Positions 34,758 to 45,897 of a DNA stretch of 64,000 nt are shown here, in pieces; the first letter of the stretch is position 1; each line of letters starts with the position of its first letter. The position numbers and the translations under genes were made by a program. The notes under the pieces are model-generated. The model was given only the letters and a program-made list of their open reading frames with translations, ran no database searches and had not been told where the DNA came from. Source of the DNA: Rheum nobile (Eukaryota > Streptophyta > Magnoliopsida > Caryophyllales > Polygonaceae). The stretch lies in the NCBI GenBank assembly GCA_027886185.1, contig WOAB01000098.1, forward strand, positions 2,666,001-2,730,000, given 5' to 3'.

Positions 34758-35495
34758 CTATGAAGAATGGTCGAGGCTGGTTTGACTAATTATTCTTCGT
34801 CAAGAAGGCGTATGGGAGAAGAATGCGATTTCCCGCGCCAATCTTGGCGCAAAGAGGGTATTTTCAAACTTTTCCTTAATTTTTTTTGATGTAGATTAAC
34901 CTTGCTTCTCACTTATTTTTGTTGGCAGTATATTGAGATGGTTTCCATCCAAGGGCAGAATTGTAGGAGATCATCATTGGCTTTGCTAACGTCGGAGAGG
35001 ACGTTCGTGGAAGTACTGTTCATAGAGACTGTCATCAAAGAAGTCGACGTGACGCCACCCCCAAATATGTGTAAGTCTCCTTATCTCTAGTTTCTCTCTT
35101 GTAATGCGCTTTCAATACATCCGACGTGTGACTGTGTTGATTTATTCACAGCTTCCAGGGCTAGACAGACTGAATCGGCTGTCGACAAGATTGCGCCGAA
35201 GAAGAGAAAACTACTTGGAGAGGGTTCCTCTGCTTCTGAGCCGATCGTGATTCCAAAGGATGTCCCTGAGATTCCCAAGGCCAACTTTGCTCTAGAGAAG
35301 GAGGAGATAGTCAAGGAAAAGGTGTCGCTCTCCTCTAACGTGTCTAAGCTACTTGGGTTGCTCGCATCAACGATGATCTCCACAAGACGGGCTTTGCAAG
35401 TGATGCAAACCGTCTTGTCGCCATTGGTTAAAGAGTATTATGCGGGAATCAACACGACTGACATGTTTGGAGAAACCCTTGCTATGCAATGATAG
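34758..35495 (+). pseudogene. Broken gene of unknown function, later exons
   Basis: Right of array B the frame YEEWSRLV continues the 28.1 kb frame to a TGA. Further on, TTGTTGGCAG at 34918-34927 is a good 3' splice site. It is followed by an open exon (YIEMVSIQGQNCRRSSLALL) to a donor GTAAG at 35070. An acceptor CACAG at 35150 opens a long exon (35151-35492) with KIAPKKRKLLGEG, a nuclear-localisation-like basic patch, and a helical Leu/Ser/Glu-rich end (EKVSLSSNVSKLLGLLAS), ending in TGA. The exon-intron signals are convincing, but the family is unknown to me. The array sits between this and the first part. Confidence 0.4.
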
Positions 35496-36330
35496 GTAAG
35501 ACACATTCATCTTTGTCGTGTCTTATTTTCCTTACTATCATCTGTACCTGACGGTCTTGTTTGGCAGAGTCTTCAAGCCACGTTTTGCGCATAGGATCAC
35601 ATTAGGGGACTCTCATCGAAGACGGATGTTTTGGAAAAGTAGCCCGCGATTGATTGGAACTCCATTGATGCGCCCTCACTAATGCAAAACGCTCCCGTGG
35701 GGAGGTGCTCCCGGTGGTTGGCTCGGACCTTGGCTCAAGCAAGGCTTCCTTCTTCTTCTCTTGGCTGAATTCCTTCCTTGGGAGTGCTCTGGAGGCACAA
35801 CTGAATTAACCTCAAAATAGATTTCTGCGGGGGCGCGCCACCAGGGTGCACGACGGCCAGATAACCTCAAATTGAGGTTACTGGGGCGCGGCTACAGTGG
35901 AGCGCGGCGGCGATTAGGCTCAGACGCGAGCCGCGACTCAGCTGGGAGCGATGTAGGCATGAGGCCCTTGGAGTGATGGAACCCAAACCCTAGAGCTTGA
36001 GGCCTAGGGGTTTATGGGAGGAGGAAAACCTCAACTCTACACAATAAACCTCAACTAATCCTGAAATTGCCAAGTAGCACACAAATGTGCTTATATAGTC
36101 TTACAAGCATAAGGCCATGGGCCTAATAGTTAATGGGCTTGGTCTACTACAAGTGGCCAACACTCCCAAAACATAAAACAAGGACATAACAAGTAATGGG
36201 AAAGGGATATGTGTGTGACACCCGAGGGTGCCACACGGGGCACATTGCCAGGGGGCGCGTCATAGGGGCGCTGCCAAGGGGCGCACCATGGGGGCGCTGC
36301 CAGGGGGCGCGACATGGAGCGTGTCAAGGG
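35496..36330. other. GC-rich repeat region; possible chromovirus 3' LTR
   Basis: No supported gene. TGATGCGCCCTCACTAATGC at 35667-35686 could be an LTR start lying downstream (minus sense) of the chromovirus pol, but no partner LTR was found. At 36216-36240 GTGACACCCGAGGGTGCCAC forms a near-perfect hairpin. 36230-36375 holds degenerate repeats of GGGGCGC about every 16-20 bp. Confidence 0.35.
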
Positions 36331-36334
36331 TGCA

Positions 36335-38498
36335 TTACTGGGAAGCGTCTGGGGACGCGTCATGGGGCGCATTGCTTGGCTTCTCCGTGATGGTGACCAT
36401 GATCACCAAGGTGGGGGACTCGTGGCTTGAGCCTATGCTAGCGTGAGTCTGGGTGACAATGGATTGTGTGGATTGAGCTATAGCGTGAGCGCGGGCTTGA
36501 GTCACGGGTCTGGTCGACTTGACTCTTATCAAGTCCTCCTCATTCGTTGCCATCAAGGTTTGGGGGCCATCATTATCCCCATCTTGGTTGTGAATCGTCC
36601 CTGATTCGTCGTCGTCAAGCTCGGTGGTCAAATACAGGTTGAGATCCGCTACATTGAAGGTGGGATGGACACCATAATCATCGGGAAGCGCGACGCAATA
36701 TGCGTTGTCACCAAAGCGCTCCAATACGCGAAAGGGCCCATCGCCGCGTTGGTCAAGCTTGCGGCACCGGGTGGGGAAGGACTCACGACGCAAGTGGACC
36801 CAAACAAGGTCCACGGGGAAAAGATGACGGTGCAGCGGCCTTTGTTGGCTTGTCGCTCATATTGGGCGGCGCGACGCTCAAGTTGATTCTGCATGCGCTC
36901 ATGAAGCTCTCAGACAAAGTCGGCGCGCTTGGCGCTTTGGTGGCTCTCCGTGGTGCCCATGGGATGCGGCACCAAATCCAACGTGGTGAGTGCGTTGCGC
37001 CCATAGACGACCTCAAAGTGGGTGAGCTTGGTGGCCGAATGCATTGACCTATTATAAGAAAACTCAACAAATAGGGGTAAGTCTTACCAACGGCGCGGGT
37101 TGGTCCTAAGCATGGTCCTAAGCAAGGCTCCTAGGGTGCGGTTGGTCACCTCGGTTTGGCCGTCGGTTTGTGGGTGGAAACTAGTGGAAAATAGGAGATT
37201 GGTGCCGAGTTTACCCACAAAGTCTTCCAAAAATAGCTCATAAATTTGGCATCCCTATCGGAGACAATGGTGCGAGGGATTCCATGAAGCTTGACCACAT
37301 GGTTAAAGAAAAGAGATGCGACTTCCGACGCATTGTTGGTCATCTTACAAGGGACGAAATGGGCCATTTTGGAGAAACGATCAACCACCACAAATATGGA
37401 ATCCCTCCCCTTCTTAGAGGTTGGCAACCCGGTTATAAAATCCTTGGATATATCCTTCCAAGGGGCAGTGGGTATGGGCAAGGGGGTGTACAACCCATGG
37501 GGACTAGACCTCGCCTTGTGGCATGTGACACAACTTTGGCAAAACTTGGTTACTTGGCGGGTCATCCTAGGCCAAAAAAAATGTTCCTTAAGAGCGGCTA
37601 AGGTCTTGGGAATCCCAAAGTGGCCACACCCTTCATGGGATTCTTGGATCAAAAGGCGTCTAATGGAGGAGGAGGGGATACATAGCTTGCCGGCTCTAAA
37701 AATATAACCCCCATCCAAAAAGTAGTCCTCAAACTCACCTCTCAAAGTGCAAGTCTCAAATATAGGTTCAAACATTTCATCTTGAGCATAAAAAGACTTA
37801 ATGAGAGAAAAACCCAAAACTTTAGCATCTAAATGAGAAAGGAGAACATATCTCCGAGAAAGGGCATCGGCTACCACATTCTCGTTGCCTTTCATGTGCT
37901 TGACCACATATGGGAATGTCTCCATGAACTCCACCCAACTAGCATGGTGCCGACCGTGGTGACCTTGGTTTCGAAGGTAGGCGAGGGCCTCGTGGTCCGA
38001 GTGGATCACGGACACCTTTGGCCACAAGTAGTGTTGCCAAGTCTTCAATACTCGAATCAAAGCGTAGAGCTCCATGTCGTAGGTAGGGTAGTTGAGACTG
38101 GCCCCCAAAAGCTTTTCACTAAAGTAAGCAATGTGGCGCTTGTCTTGAAGGAGGACACCACCAATGCCAATGTTGGACGCATCACACTGCACCTTGATTG
38201 TCTTGGAAAAACTGGGCAATTGGAGGAGTGGGGCATGGCAAAGGCGATCCTTGAGCAAGTTGAATGCCGCCTCATGCTTGTCACTCCACACGACCTCGGC
38301 GCCCTTTTTGGCCAACTCATGCAAGGGGGCCACAATTTTACTAAAGTCACAGACAAACCGCCTATAGAAACCGACAAGGCCAAGGAATGACCTAACCAAG
38401 CTCCTCAAACTCGGCAAAGAACTCCAATGGGGTGTGTGACCCTTGTCGCGCGAGGGCAATCTTGAGGCGCATTTTCTCCTTGTAGTCCTCGGGCACAT
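36335..38498 (-). pseudogene. Ty3/gypsy chromovirus-type pol: RT end, RNase H, integrase
   Basis: The minus-strand frame 37146-38498 begins in the last part of RT (RSFLGLVGFYRRFVCDFSKI). It runs through RNase H (VQCDASNIGIGGVLLQD, HSDHEALAYL) to the integrase zinc finger (HEGCGHFGIPKTL...CQSCVTCHKARS) and catalytic core (VVVDRFSKMAHFVP, with the later Asp in IVSDRDAKFMSYFW). The frame shifts near 37200. Coding resumes with ERRAAQYERQANKGRC and then 36335-36814: VWVHLRRESFP, RGDGPFRVLERFGDNAYCV (GPY/F-like module) and a RPVTQARAHA-type tail. The wording is closest to CRM/Galadriel-type chromoviruses as I know them. Most of RT and all of protease are gone. Confidence 0.85.
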
Positions 38499-38923
38499 AG
38501 CGCTTGTGCATCACAAACATGAGTTGGTTCCATGCAACAACCGGTTACAAACAGCGGTGCTCACGGTCCTTCGTGAAGTGATGCCACCAAGACCGTGCCC
38601 CATCGATGAACTGAAGTGTGGCCATCTCAATCTTCTCCCTCTAATTGTAATGGAAATGGGAGAGGGCGTACTCCATGATTTGTTGCCACTCAAGGAACTT
38701 AGCGGCATCATACTCGCCACTAAAATGGTCAATCTTGACTTTGATCTCGTGATGTTCGCCATAATTGACCACGGGAGTGGGGTGGTCACGGCGGTGGCCG
38801 TGATCACGGGCCTCATAGCCATGGCAGGGAATGGGCACATCATCACCACAACACTCATAGGCATGGAGGGGAGGTGGCACGTCATCATCGCGGTGATCAT
38901 GACCGCGCCATGGGTGGCCACGG
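38395..38923 (-). pseudogene. Chromovirus gag remnant fused to pol by deletion
   Basis: Minus-strand translation gives a gag start: VKIDHFSGEYDAAKFLEWQQ. It continues with ATLQFIDGARSWWHHFTKDR, then a stop, MFVMHKRYVPEDYKEKMRLK and TPLEFFAEFEELG. This is the capsid-like gag of CRM-type elements ('IP.F.G..d...YleWe', then 'W........RYVP..Y...m..kl'). The sequence then runs, with a change of frame, directly into the end of RT at about 38395. The missing middle is the rest of gag, the zinc knuckle, protease and most of RT. Confidence 0.75.
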
Positions 38924-40496
38924 TGATGTGTGAATCCAAGAGATATGATCGTCACGCGCTGTTTCGGTCCCGTCTTTGATGCAAGCTGCAAACGACCTCT
39001 GAATTTGATGAAATTATGGAATCTACACTTTAAGGAACTCAGGAACAATACCTCAAAATTTGATGATTTATGGAGAAGGATTGATTGACCAAACAAATTA
39101 AAGAAGACCAAATCGTTAGAAAGAAAAAGAGGTGTAATGGATGGGGAAAAACTCAAGTATAACTTAGCCAAGTTATACAAGAGTTCCAATATGATTTTTA
39201 TTAATGAAAACAAGAGTTTAAATAAAATAATTTCGTGCCTAATGTCTCGCAAAAGAAATAATCTATCTAATGCTAAAGATAAGGAAACTAGAAAAAGAGA
39301 GAAACTTGTAAAAGAAGAAACAAGGAAACCAAACAATCTTGGATCCCGAATCTTCTTATCTAATCCTAAAAATAATCAAATCTAATTAATAAAGCTTAGT
39401 TAAAAGATAACATAACAAGAAAAATGGAATCAAATCTTATCTAAATCTAACTAATTATGAAAGTAAATTATTTCCGCTGGAAATTGCAATGTCTTCAGTA
39501 GAACTGGATTTTGATCATCTTCTCGTTTGAGTTTCGATTCGGTGTAAACTATGGAGTTGTAGATCTTTGAATCATCTTTCCAACACATCTTGAATCATCT
39601 TGAGATCAAGTTTCTAGCGACGGTTATGACCGTTTTACCGAATGCTATCCATAATTTGACGAGAACTAAAAACTTTAAACTTTGACAAGAACTTTCCTTT
39701 GCTTGAGCCTCTTCCTTGGAGGCCTTTGAATTGTTTCCCTTGATTGTCATAATTCTCCTCCACTTGGCTTCAAATCGTCCCCGATTTGACAAGGAAGAAG
39801 CCAAAAGCATGGTGGAGAGATACTGTGGAACTAAAAATCAGCATAGGAACATGTTGCTCCACAAAATCGAACAACATCAAAACAGGCTGGTTGTTGCTTG
39901 ACTCTTCTGCGTATGGTGTGTGTATGAGGTGGGTTAATGCAGAAGGAGCAACCTTAGTCCGACCAGAAACAAGCAGCGTCACTAGAGGGGGCGGTGTAGG
40001 CGTCGGTGGAGGCGGTGTAGGGCTGCAAATAGGCACGACAATGGCGATTACCAATTGATGTGTGAATCCACGAGATAGGATCGTCATGTGCTATTTCGGT
40101 CCCGTCTTTGAGGCAAGCTGAAAACGACCTCCGAAATCGATGAAATTCTGGAATCTACACTTTAAGGAACTCAGGAACAATCCCTCAAAATTTGATGATT
40201 TTGGAGAAGAATTGATTGACCAAACGAATTAAAGAAGACCAAATCGTTAGAAAGCAAAAAAGGTGTAATGGATGGGGAAAAACTCAAGTATAACTTAGCC
40301 AAGTTATACAAGAGTCCCAATCTGATTTTTATTAATGAAAACAAGAGTTTAAATAACATAATGTCATGCCTAATGTCTTGCAGAAGAAATAATGTATCTA
40401 ATGCGAAAGATAAGGAAACTAGAAAAAAAGATAGAAACTTGTAACAGAAGAAACAAAGAAACCAAACAATCTTGGAGCCCAAATCTTCTTATCTAA
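38924..40496 (-). mobile_element. Shrunken LTR element inside the chromovirus gag
   Basis: The left LTR is 38924-39749 (826 bp, TGATGTGTGAATCC...GATTGTCA). It is repeated at 40056-40496, where the copy is cut short. Only about 306 bp of interior remain (39750-40055). The polypurine side (CGATTTGAAGCCAAGTGGAG, minus sense) and the short ATTGGT beside the right LTR resemble those of elements A and B. The left part of the interior includes RGRFEAKWRR, close to RGRFEAKKGR of element B. The interior has a Pro-rich minus-strand frame (39770-40087). It belongs to the A/B group in style, and it separates the chromovirus gag from its 5' region. Confidence 0.65.
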
Positions 40497-41285
40497 TCCT
40501 AAAAATAGTTAAAGTGACCATAAACCATAAACCACGAGATTCAAAAGGCACAAGGCAAGTAACAACCAAGTAATCACAATTCTTTCCCAAGTTAATTTCA
40601 ATGATACCACTCGTGGATAGTCTACGCAAGTCGTGGGAATCAAACAAACCAAGGGACTCAAAGCAAGCAAGCAAGGACGAAGAACAAGTAACTTCACAAC
40701 TTAGCCTTAAAATTGAAATCCAGATATGAGAACAATGAAGTGGGCCGAGGCTCCTCCTTGGGGTCGTGACTTTAAGAAAGAAGTATGGAGCGGTGGGCTT
40801 AATGAGCCTTGTTGCCGCGGTGAAGGGGCTTCACCCCATTTCCTATGGCGTGCCTTTTGCCCATCTCTTGCTTTTTTTTATACTTGATCTTTTTTTTTTG
40901 AATTGAGATGGATTTTTTTTTGAATGAGCGGCAACAAGGTGACTACACAAACTTGCTCATTTTGAGTGAAGACAAGTAATTTTGAAGAGAGAAAGTGGAG
41001 GAGAGAGGGTAGTCACAATTGGGCATCACCAACAACCCACTAACAATTGCCTTTTAAGGCTTCAATTCCCATTTAGATACCAACAAAAAGGAGAAGTTGG
41101 AGGTTACCCAAAGGGGGACCAACAAGGAAGGTGGGTGGGGTAAGGGGGGGGGGGGGGGGGGAGAGGGGGAGTGTTTTGGTTTTTTGCTATTTTGGGAGTG
41201 GTCCACTTTTGTTGTCTTGGACTAAGGAAAACCCTAGCTAGCTAGGTTAACGTGGGGAGAGACAAGGGAAGGTGGAGGCTGGCTA
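40497..41285 (-). other. Retroelement 5' untranslated-type sequence; no gene
   Basis: It has phrases and composition like the interior leaders of A and B (GCGGCAACAAGGTG at 40928-40941) and T runs at 40868-40920. It probably belongs to the chromovirus or the shrunken element. It ends at a truncated LTR at about 41286. Confidence 0.4.
41144..41161 (+). repeat. G18 homopolymer
   Basis: Eighteen consecutive G, followed by AGAGGGGG. Length calls in such runs are unreliable. Confidence 0.9.
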
Positions 41286-42156
41286 TGCAAATAAGATATA
41301 GAAATCTATGAAATAAATGTGTCTAAGGTTAAGGGTCATCGCAATAATGCTTCAGTAAATAAAATTACACTCTACCTGAATCTAGTCCAAATTATTTGAA
41401 GATAAGCCATCTAATGCAATCTACTAACTCCTCTTGGATGATAGTAAACATGTCTGGACTAAACTAACAATCGTTGTCGCGCATAGCTAATCCCATCCAA
41501 ACCATTTAAAGCACTTAGAGTCTAGGGATAAACTGAAATAACATTCGATGTCGCTCTCCACTAATCCAACTCAAACCTAGAACATCTATGATAGCCTATT
41601 AATCCTCAAGAGTAATTAAGTTGTTGTCGCACAAATAACACTCAGGTTAAATTCCTTGGAGTCAATTAGAAGTTGTTACCTCTCGGTCTCAAACCCTATT
41701 TAACTACTTATTAACGTTATCACTTTTCAGTTTCAAACCCTAACAAGATCCAATTTGTAAAAGCTACTATGGGCATAAATAATTTAGGAATGAATCAAAT
41801 TCTATTTCAATTCCGGCAAAGAAATAATTCTAATTACACACGCATCGGCGGTATCACCCCAACCTTAGAACTATGAATTTAGCCAAGAATAATTGAAGAA
41901 ATATTCAATATATTTAAACTATCCATCAACATATATGAATTATTCAATAAAAGAGGAAAAACTTAGTCTCAATATCGAAATAATCCAAGTTGACTAATGC
42001 TAGAACAATAATACCCAAATCTTCAAAGTACTAAAGGCAAAAAATCCCTCTTTAAAATCTCCTCTCCGGCTGTTTCAAACCAATAGAAAACAAAAATAAA
42101 AACTCTTTTTTTTTGATGAGGAAAGAATTAGACAGGTCTTAGTTTCGATGCGAAGA

Positions 42157-42339
42157 CTAGCCTAGAGCATCCTTGCGGATGAGAACCCGAAGTTCTGAAT
42201 CAAGATTTAGGTTAGACACAGGTGGTGAAAAACTAAGTTTAGCAATGCGATCAGCAACACGGTTGACCTCCCGAAAAATATGTCTAAAACGAACCTCCTG
42301 GAAGGAATGGACGGCTACAAGAATGTCAACAACAACCAT
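42157..42339 (-). pseudogene. LINE RNase H C-terminal piece
   Basis: Minus-strand VDILVAVHSFQEVRFRHIFR then EVNRVADRIAKLSFS matches the end of the RNase H fold ('F..v.ReaN..AD.lA'). The RNase H start is in the 42340-42585 gap, in broken frames. Confidence 0.75.
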
Positions 42340-42585
42340 TTCAATCTCCCAGGGACAATCCCAGATGCCCTTTATAGAATTTATAAGGCAAAGATTGTCA
42401 CCCTCAACTTGAAGTTTTTGAATGTTTAGGGTCTTGGCATGGTTAATGCTGTTTTTAATGCTAGTGCTTCAATCATGAGAATGTTATTATACCCACTTCG
42501 TTTGCTTTCCATGTGGATAACTTCGGCTTTATCGTTCCTAATAATGAACCCCGTACCAGCTTCACCATTAGCTAGTTTGGATCCA

Positions 42586-43047
42586 TCAAAATTGATTTTT
42601 ATAGAAGTTATGAATTGGTTTTTCCCATTTTAGGAGTTTCAATTTCCTAGTTTGTTGTGGTTTCCTCTTTATTTGGGGTAGGTCATCCATTTCGGAATTT
42701 TTAGTTTTGTTCCAGTTTTTAATTAGTGTGGTGATATATTGTGAAAGGTCCTTAATTCTAATATTAGGATCAAAGTTAAAGATGAGTTGGTTTCTGTGAA
42801 TCCAAAGTCCCCACCAAGTAGTGATGATGCATATGAATTCTTGTTTATTAAGGAGGGAGGTTAGTTCAACCAAGATGTCCCTTGTTTTTTTGTTGGTGGT
42901 GTCTAGTTGTTTGACTATGGTTTCAATTTTTGGATTTTGTTGTTTGATGTGATTGAGCGTGAAGGAACATTGTGTGAGAAAATGGATAAGGTCTTCGAGA
43001 GGGTTGTCACATGAGTCGCAAGCAAGGGGTACTGGAACATGCTTCAT
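42586..43047 (-). pseudogene. LINE zinc-binding C-terminal region
   Basis: 153 codons in minus sense with ACDSCDNPLEDLIHFLTQCS (the zf-RVT pattern 'C..C....E...H.l..C'), then WWGLWIHRNQLIF (the 'W..W..RN...f' stretch). It is followed in LINE order by the RNase H piece at 42157-42339. Confidence 0.8.
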
Positions 43048-43134
43048 GGCAAGTCTTTGTTTGGTGGGTAACCCATCATGACAAATTTTCCATATAAAGT
43101 TTTGTACCTTGGGGTAAGTGTCTAATTTCCAAAT

Positions 43135-43656
43135 CTAGGCCAGGTTGATATTAGAGGGTGTTTGTTGTTTAGTGATTAATTCGAATGCTGATTTTGTAGT
43201 GAACCAACCATTCCTACTGGGGGCCCAATACAATCTGTCAGGTATAGGGTGTATTGGGATTGGTATGTCAAGGATTTTGTTAACAACAATCAGATTAAGA
43301 ATTTCTTTTAGTTTGGTGTAATTCCAAGTTTTATCACTGTTGATGAATTCATTTACTTTAATATTGGTGTTGATAGTGGTATGTGGTAGGGTGTTATTTC
43401 TAAGATTACAATCTGATATCCAGCTATCAGTCCAGAAATTAATGGAGTTTCCATCTCCTACAAGCCATTGGAGACCAGAGTTGAATTCCTTTCTTTGTTT
43501 GATTAGTTGTGACCATTGCCAAGAGTGATTCCCTTTCTTACTGTAGTTGAGAATGTTGATATCTTTGAGATATTTTTCTGTGATGATTTTGACCCAAATA
43601 TTATTTGGTTCAGCCAGAATTTTCCATAGGAGTTTCATCTGTAATGCTTTGTTCAT
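43135..43656 (-). pseudogene. LINE RT C-terminus and zf-RVT region
   Basis: 173 codons in minus sense: ALQMKLLWKILAEPNNIWVK, then GLQWLVGDGNSINFWTDSW (the 'iGnG..i.fW.D.W' block), then PDRLYWAPSRNGWFTTKSAF, the start of zf-RVT. It follows RT in another frame, so the ORF is broken. Confidence 0.88.
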
Positions 43657-43749
43657 GTCTTGTGTCTTTCTGATGCCATTGCCTCCATTTTCTTTGTTTT
43701 TGCATATTTTGTCCCAGCCTATTAAGGTTTTATACGATTGATCTTTATT

Positions 43750-44503
43750 CTAGAAGAAAGTTCTGTTAAGAGTATCAAGGTTTTTGTGGATGTGAGATGG
43801 TAGCATGAAACTTTGCATAATGTAATTGGGTTTAGTTGCCAGGTTAGATTTAATCAGGGTTGCTCTACCTTCTTGTGAGAGTGAGTTTGCTTTCCATTTT
43901 GTAAGTTGCTTAGAGGTTGATAAAATGGTATCTCTAAAAGTGTCATGATTAACTTTTCCATTGATAATAGGACATCCTAGGTACTTTTCGAAGGATGTCG
44001 TACTTGGGATACTAAGTACGGATTGTATGATGTTTTTAGTGTTAGTAGAGGTGTTATTGGTAGTTTGGAATGCTGATTTGTGGTAGTTGACAGATTGTCC
44101 ATAAATGGAGCAATATTCTTCGATTATAGTCTTGATTTTGGAGCATGCCGATTGGTTAGCTTTACCAAAGATAAGAATATCATCAGCGAAGGATAAAAAA
44201 GGAATATTAGTCCCTCTTCTAGAGATTTGGAATCCCAGTTGGTTAGTGCTATAGTTACTTTCATTTTGAAGTTTTCTGGCTAGTATTTCAGCTCCTAGTA
44301 TGAAAAGAAAGGGTGATAAAGGGTTGCCTTGCCGCAACCCTCTTTGGGGGTAAAAGACATCAGTTGGTCCGTTATTGACAAACACCGAAAAAGAGACTGT
44401 TTCAATGCATTCTTTGATCCACCCTATGAATCGAGTGACGAATCCGAATTTTTCTAGAATTTTGAGAATAAAATCCCATTCAATTTTATCGTATGCCTTT
44501 TCC
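43750..44503 (-). pseudogene. LINE reverse transcriptase domain (partial)
   Basis: The minus-strand frame has RT motifs in order: MEKAYDKIEWDFILKILEKF (motif A), GLRQGNPLSPFLFILGAEIL (the RQGdPLSP block), then LSFADDILIFGKAN, whose FADD is the catalytic motif C. Next come EYCSIYGQSVNYHKSAF and YLGCPIINGKVN. These are L1-type plant LINE RT motifs. The first ~60 codons of the 314-codon frame (44504-44694) are element C LTR read through, not LINE. Upstream endonuclease and ORF1 are absent. Confidence 0.9.
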
Positions 44504-44937
44504 ATAAAAACTCTCTTAAAACCTAAGAATGACGTCTCCCCTCCTTGAAATCTCCATTTCCATACATATATATGCCGTCCCCCTTCATTACGTGATCTCC
44601 CCCAAAAAAGTGTGGGCCCTCTAGTCAACTTGTGCACGCCCAACGACCCAAGATGCAAATCCACGCCGGTGTTGCAATTGATGCCCAAAGTCACAACTGC
44701 AGCCCATTAGATTTTATGGGCCCAAAAATCCTCGTTTTGTGTCTTTGGAAATAGTCTTGTATCACCCTTAAGTTGGACCTAAAATGCCTGAAACATATAA
44801 AAACACGAGTGTAGATTCCGAATAAAATATAGTAATACTAATAATAAAAAACATAAATTATGCATGAAAATGATATATTCTAATATGCAATTAGACTCCT
44901 AAAATATGTATAACTTAGGTGTTATCAAATTCCCCCA

Positions 44938-45889
44938 AGCTTAAACCTTGCTTGTCCTTAAGCAAGAACAAAGTTCAAAATTCCACAGGAAATACAAAGG
45001 TTGTCTCTACCTAATTAATATCCAACAAGTGCAAGAAAACTTAAATATTTAACAATGTAATTATCAATGCATGTAAACAATCAACAAAGAGACAAGTAGT
45101 TCATCCACACCAGACTTTCCTTAGGATAAAAATAAGAATCACTCTCACTCGTGTGTTTAGGGTTAAGTGTTTCGCTCAAATCTCAATTTTGAAAACTCAT
45201 CTACCATAAGCTTGCATCAACGTCCTATATCTCCACTATTAGGGACTTTATACATGACATAACTCAAGAGGACTTTTATTGGGTTGTAATGGGGCCAAGT
45301 AAAAATAAATGTATGGATACAATTTGTCCATGTGGTGCTAAATCCGAGGAAGAGGAACTGACCAAGACTACACCAAACTTAGAGGATTTTTCATACCAGT
45401 CTTTTCAACTAAACACCCTTATTCATTTTATTCTTCTTTCTTTTTGCTGTTTTTTTTCCCCTCAAGCCTAAACAATCTCAACAACAATACACCATAAATT
45501 TAAACTCCCTCAAGCTTGACAAGGCCAATTCAGCAGAGAACAAGAGGAGCAACGCACCTGCACATACCAATAAATCTTGAAGTCGAGGTCATCGCCGAAA
45601 TTGGGCTCAATGAGGACGATGGGTATGGGAGGTGGAACACAAAACAGTGGTGGTGATTTGAGAGAGTTAGGGGTGCTGCTGTGCGCACAACAGCGGGTGG
45701 CTCCAAGGACAGCGCGGTTCAACAGTGGAGGGTGCGACTCGGAAACTGCAACAGAGAGGGACTCCGGTGCGGTGAGGGATTATTAGGGAGGCTCCAATGG
45801 TGGTTCGATGGCTTGTTATGGGTGTGAGTCAGGTCTTTTAGCGGGCGAAACTTGGTGGTAGTGGTGGGCGGTGTGGTCTGGTGGGGGTG
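44938..45889. other. Element C interior, 3' part; no clear gene
   Basis: The polypurine tract is followed by AT-rich sequence and then, from about 45500, a moderately GC-rich segment with short frames on both strands (45577-45786 plus; 45719-46063 minus). None resembles a known protein. The 45500-45889 and 46448-46620 parts are contiguous once the MITE is removed. They differ in composition from the rest of element C and could be captured DNA. Confidence 0.35.
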
Positions 45890-45897
45890 ATTCTGGG

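Larger units (their letters stand above)
42107..44503 (-). mobile_element. 5'-truncated LINE with 11-bp TSD
   Basis: ATAAAAACTCT at 42096-42106 recurs at 44504-44514. The matching site in the other LTR (about 56670-56690) is uninterrupted. T8 at 42107-42114 is the poly-A tail of a minus-strand LINE. The body of 2397 bp begins inside RT (EKAYDKIEWDF), so the 5' end was lost at insertion, as is usual for target-primed integration. Confidence 0.95.
41286..44937 (-). repeat. Left LTR of element C, truncated and split by a LINE
   Basis: 41286-42106 matches 55860-56680, and 44504-44937 matches the rest up to 57099, with scattered substitutions. The missing first part shows that the left edge was lost by deletion or by the neighbouring element. 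Confidence 0.85.

Noticed and set aside
43750..44694. 314-codon frame taken as one LINE protein
   Set aside because: The first part (44504-44694) is LTR sequence of element C. Only 44503 leftward is LINE.
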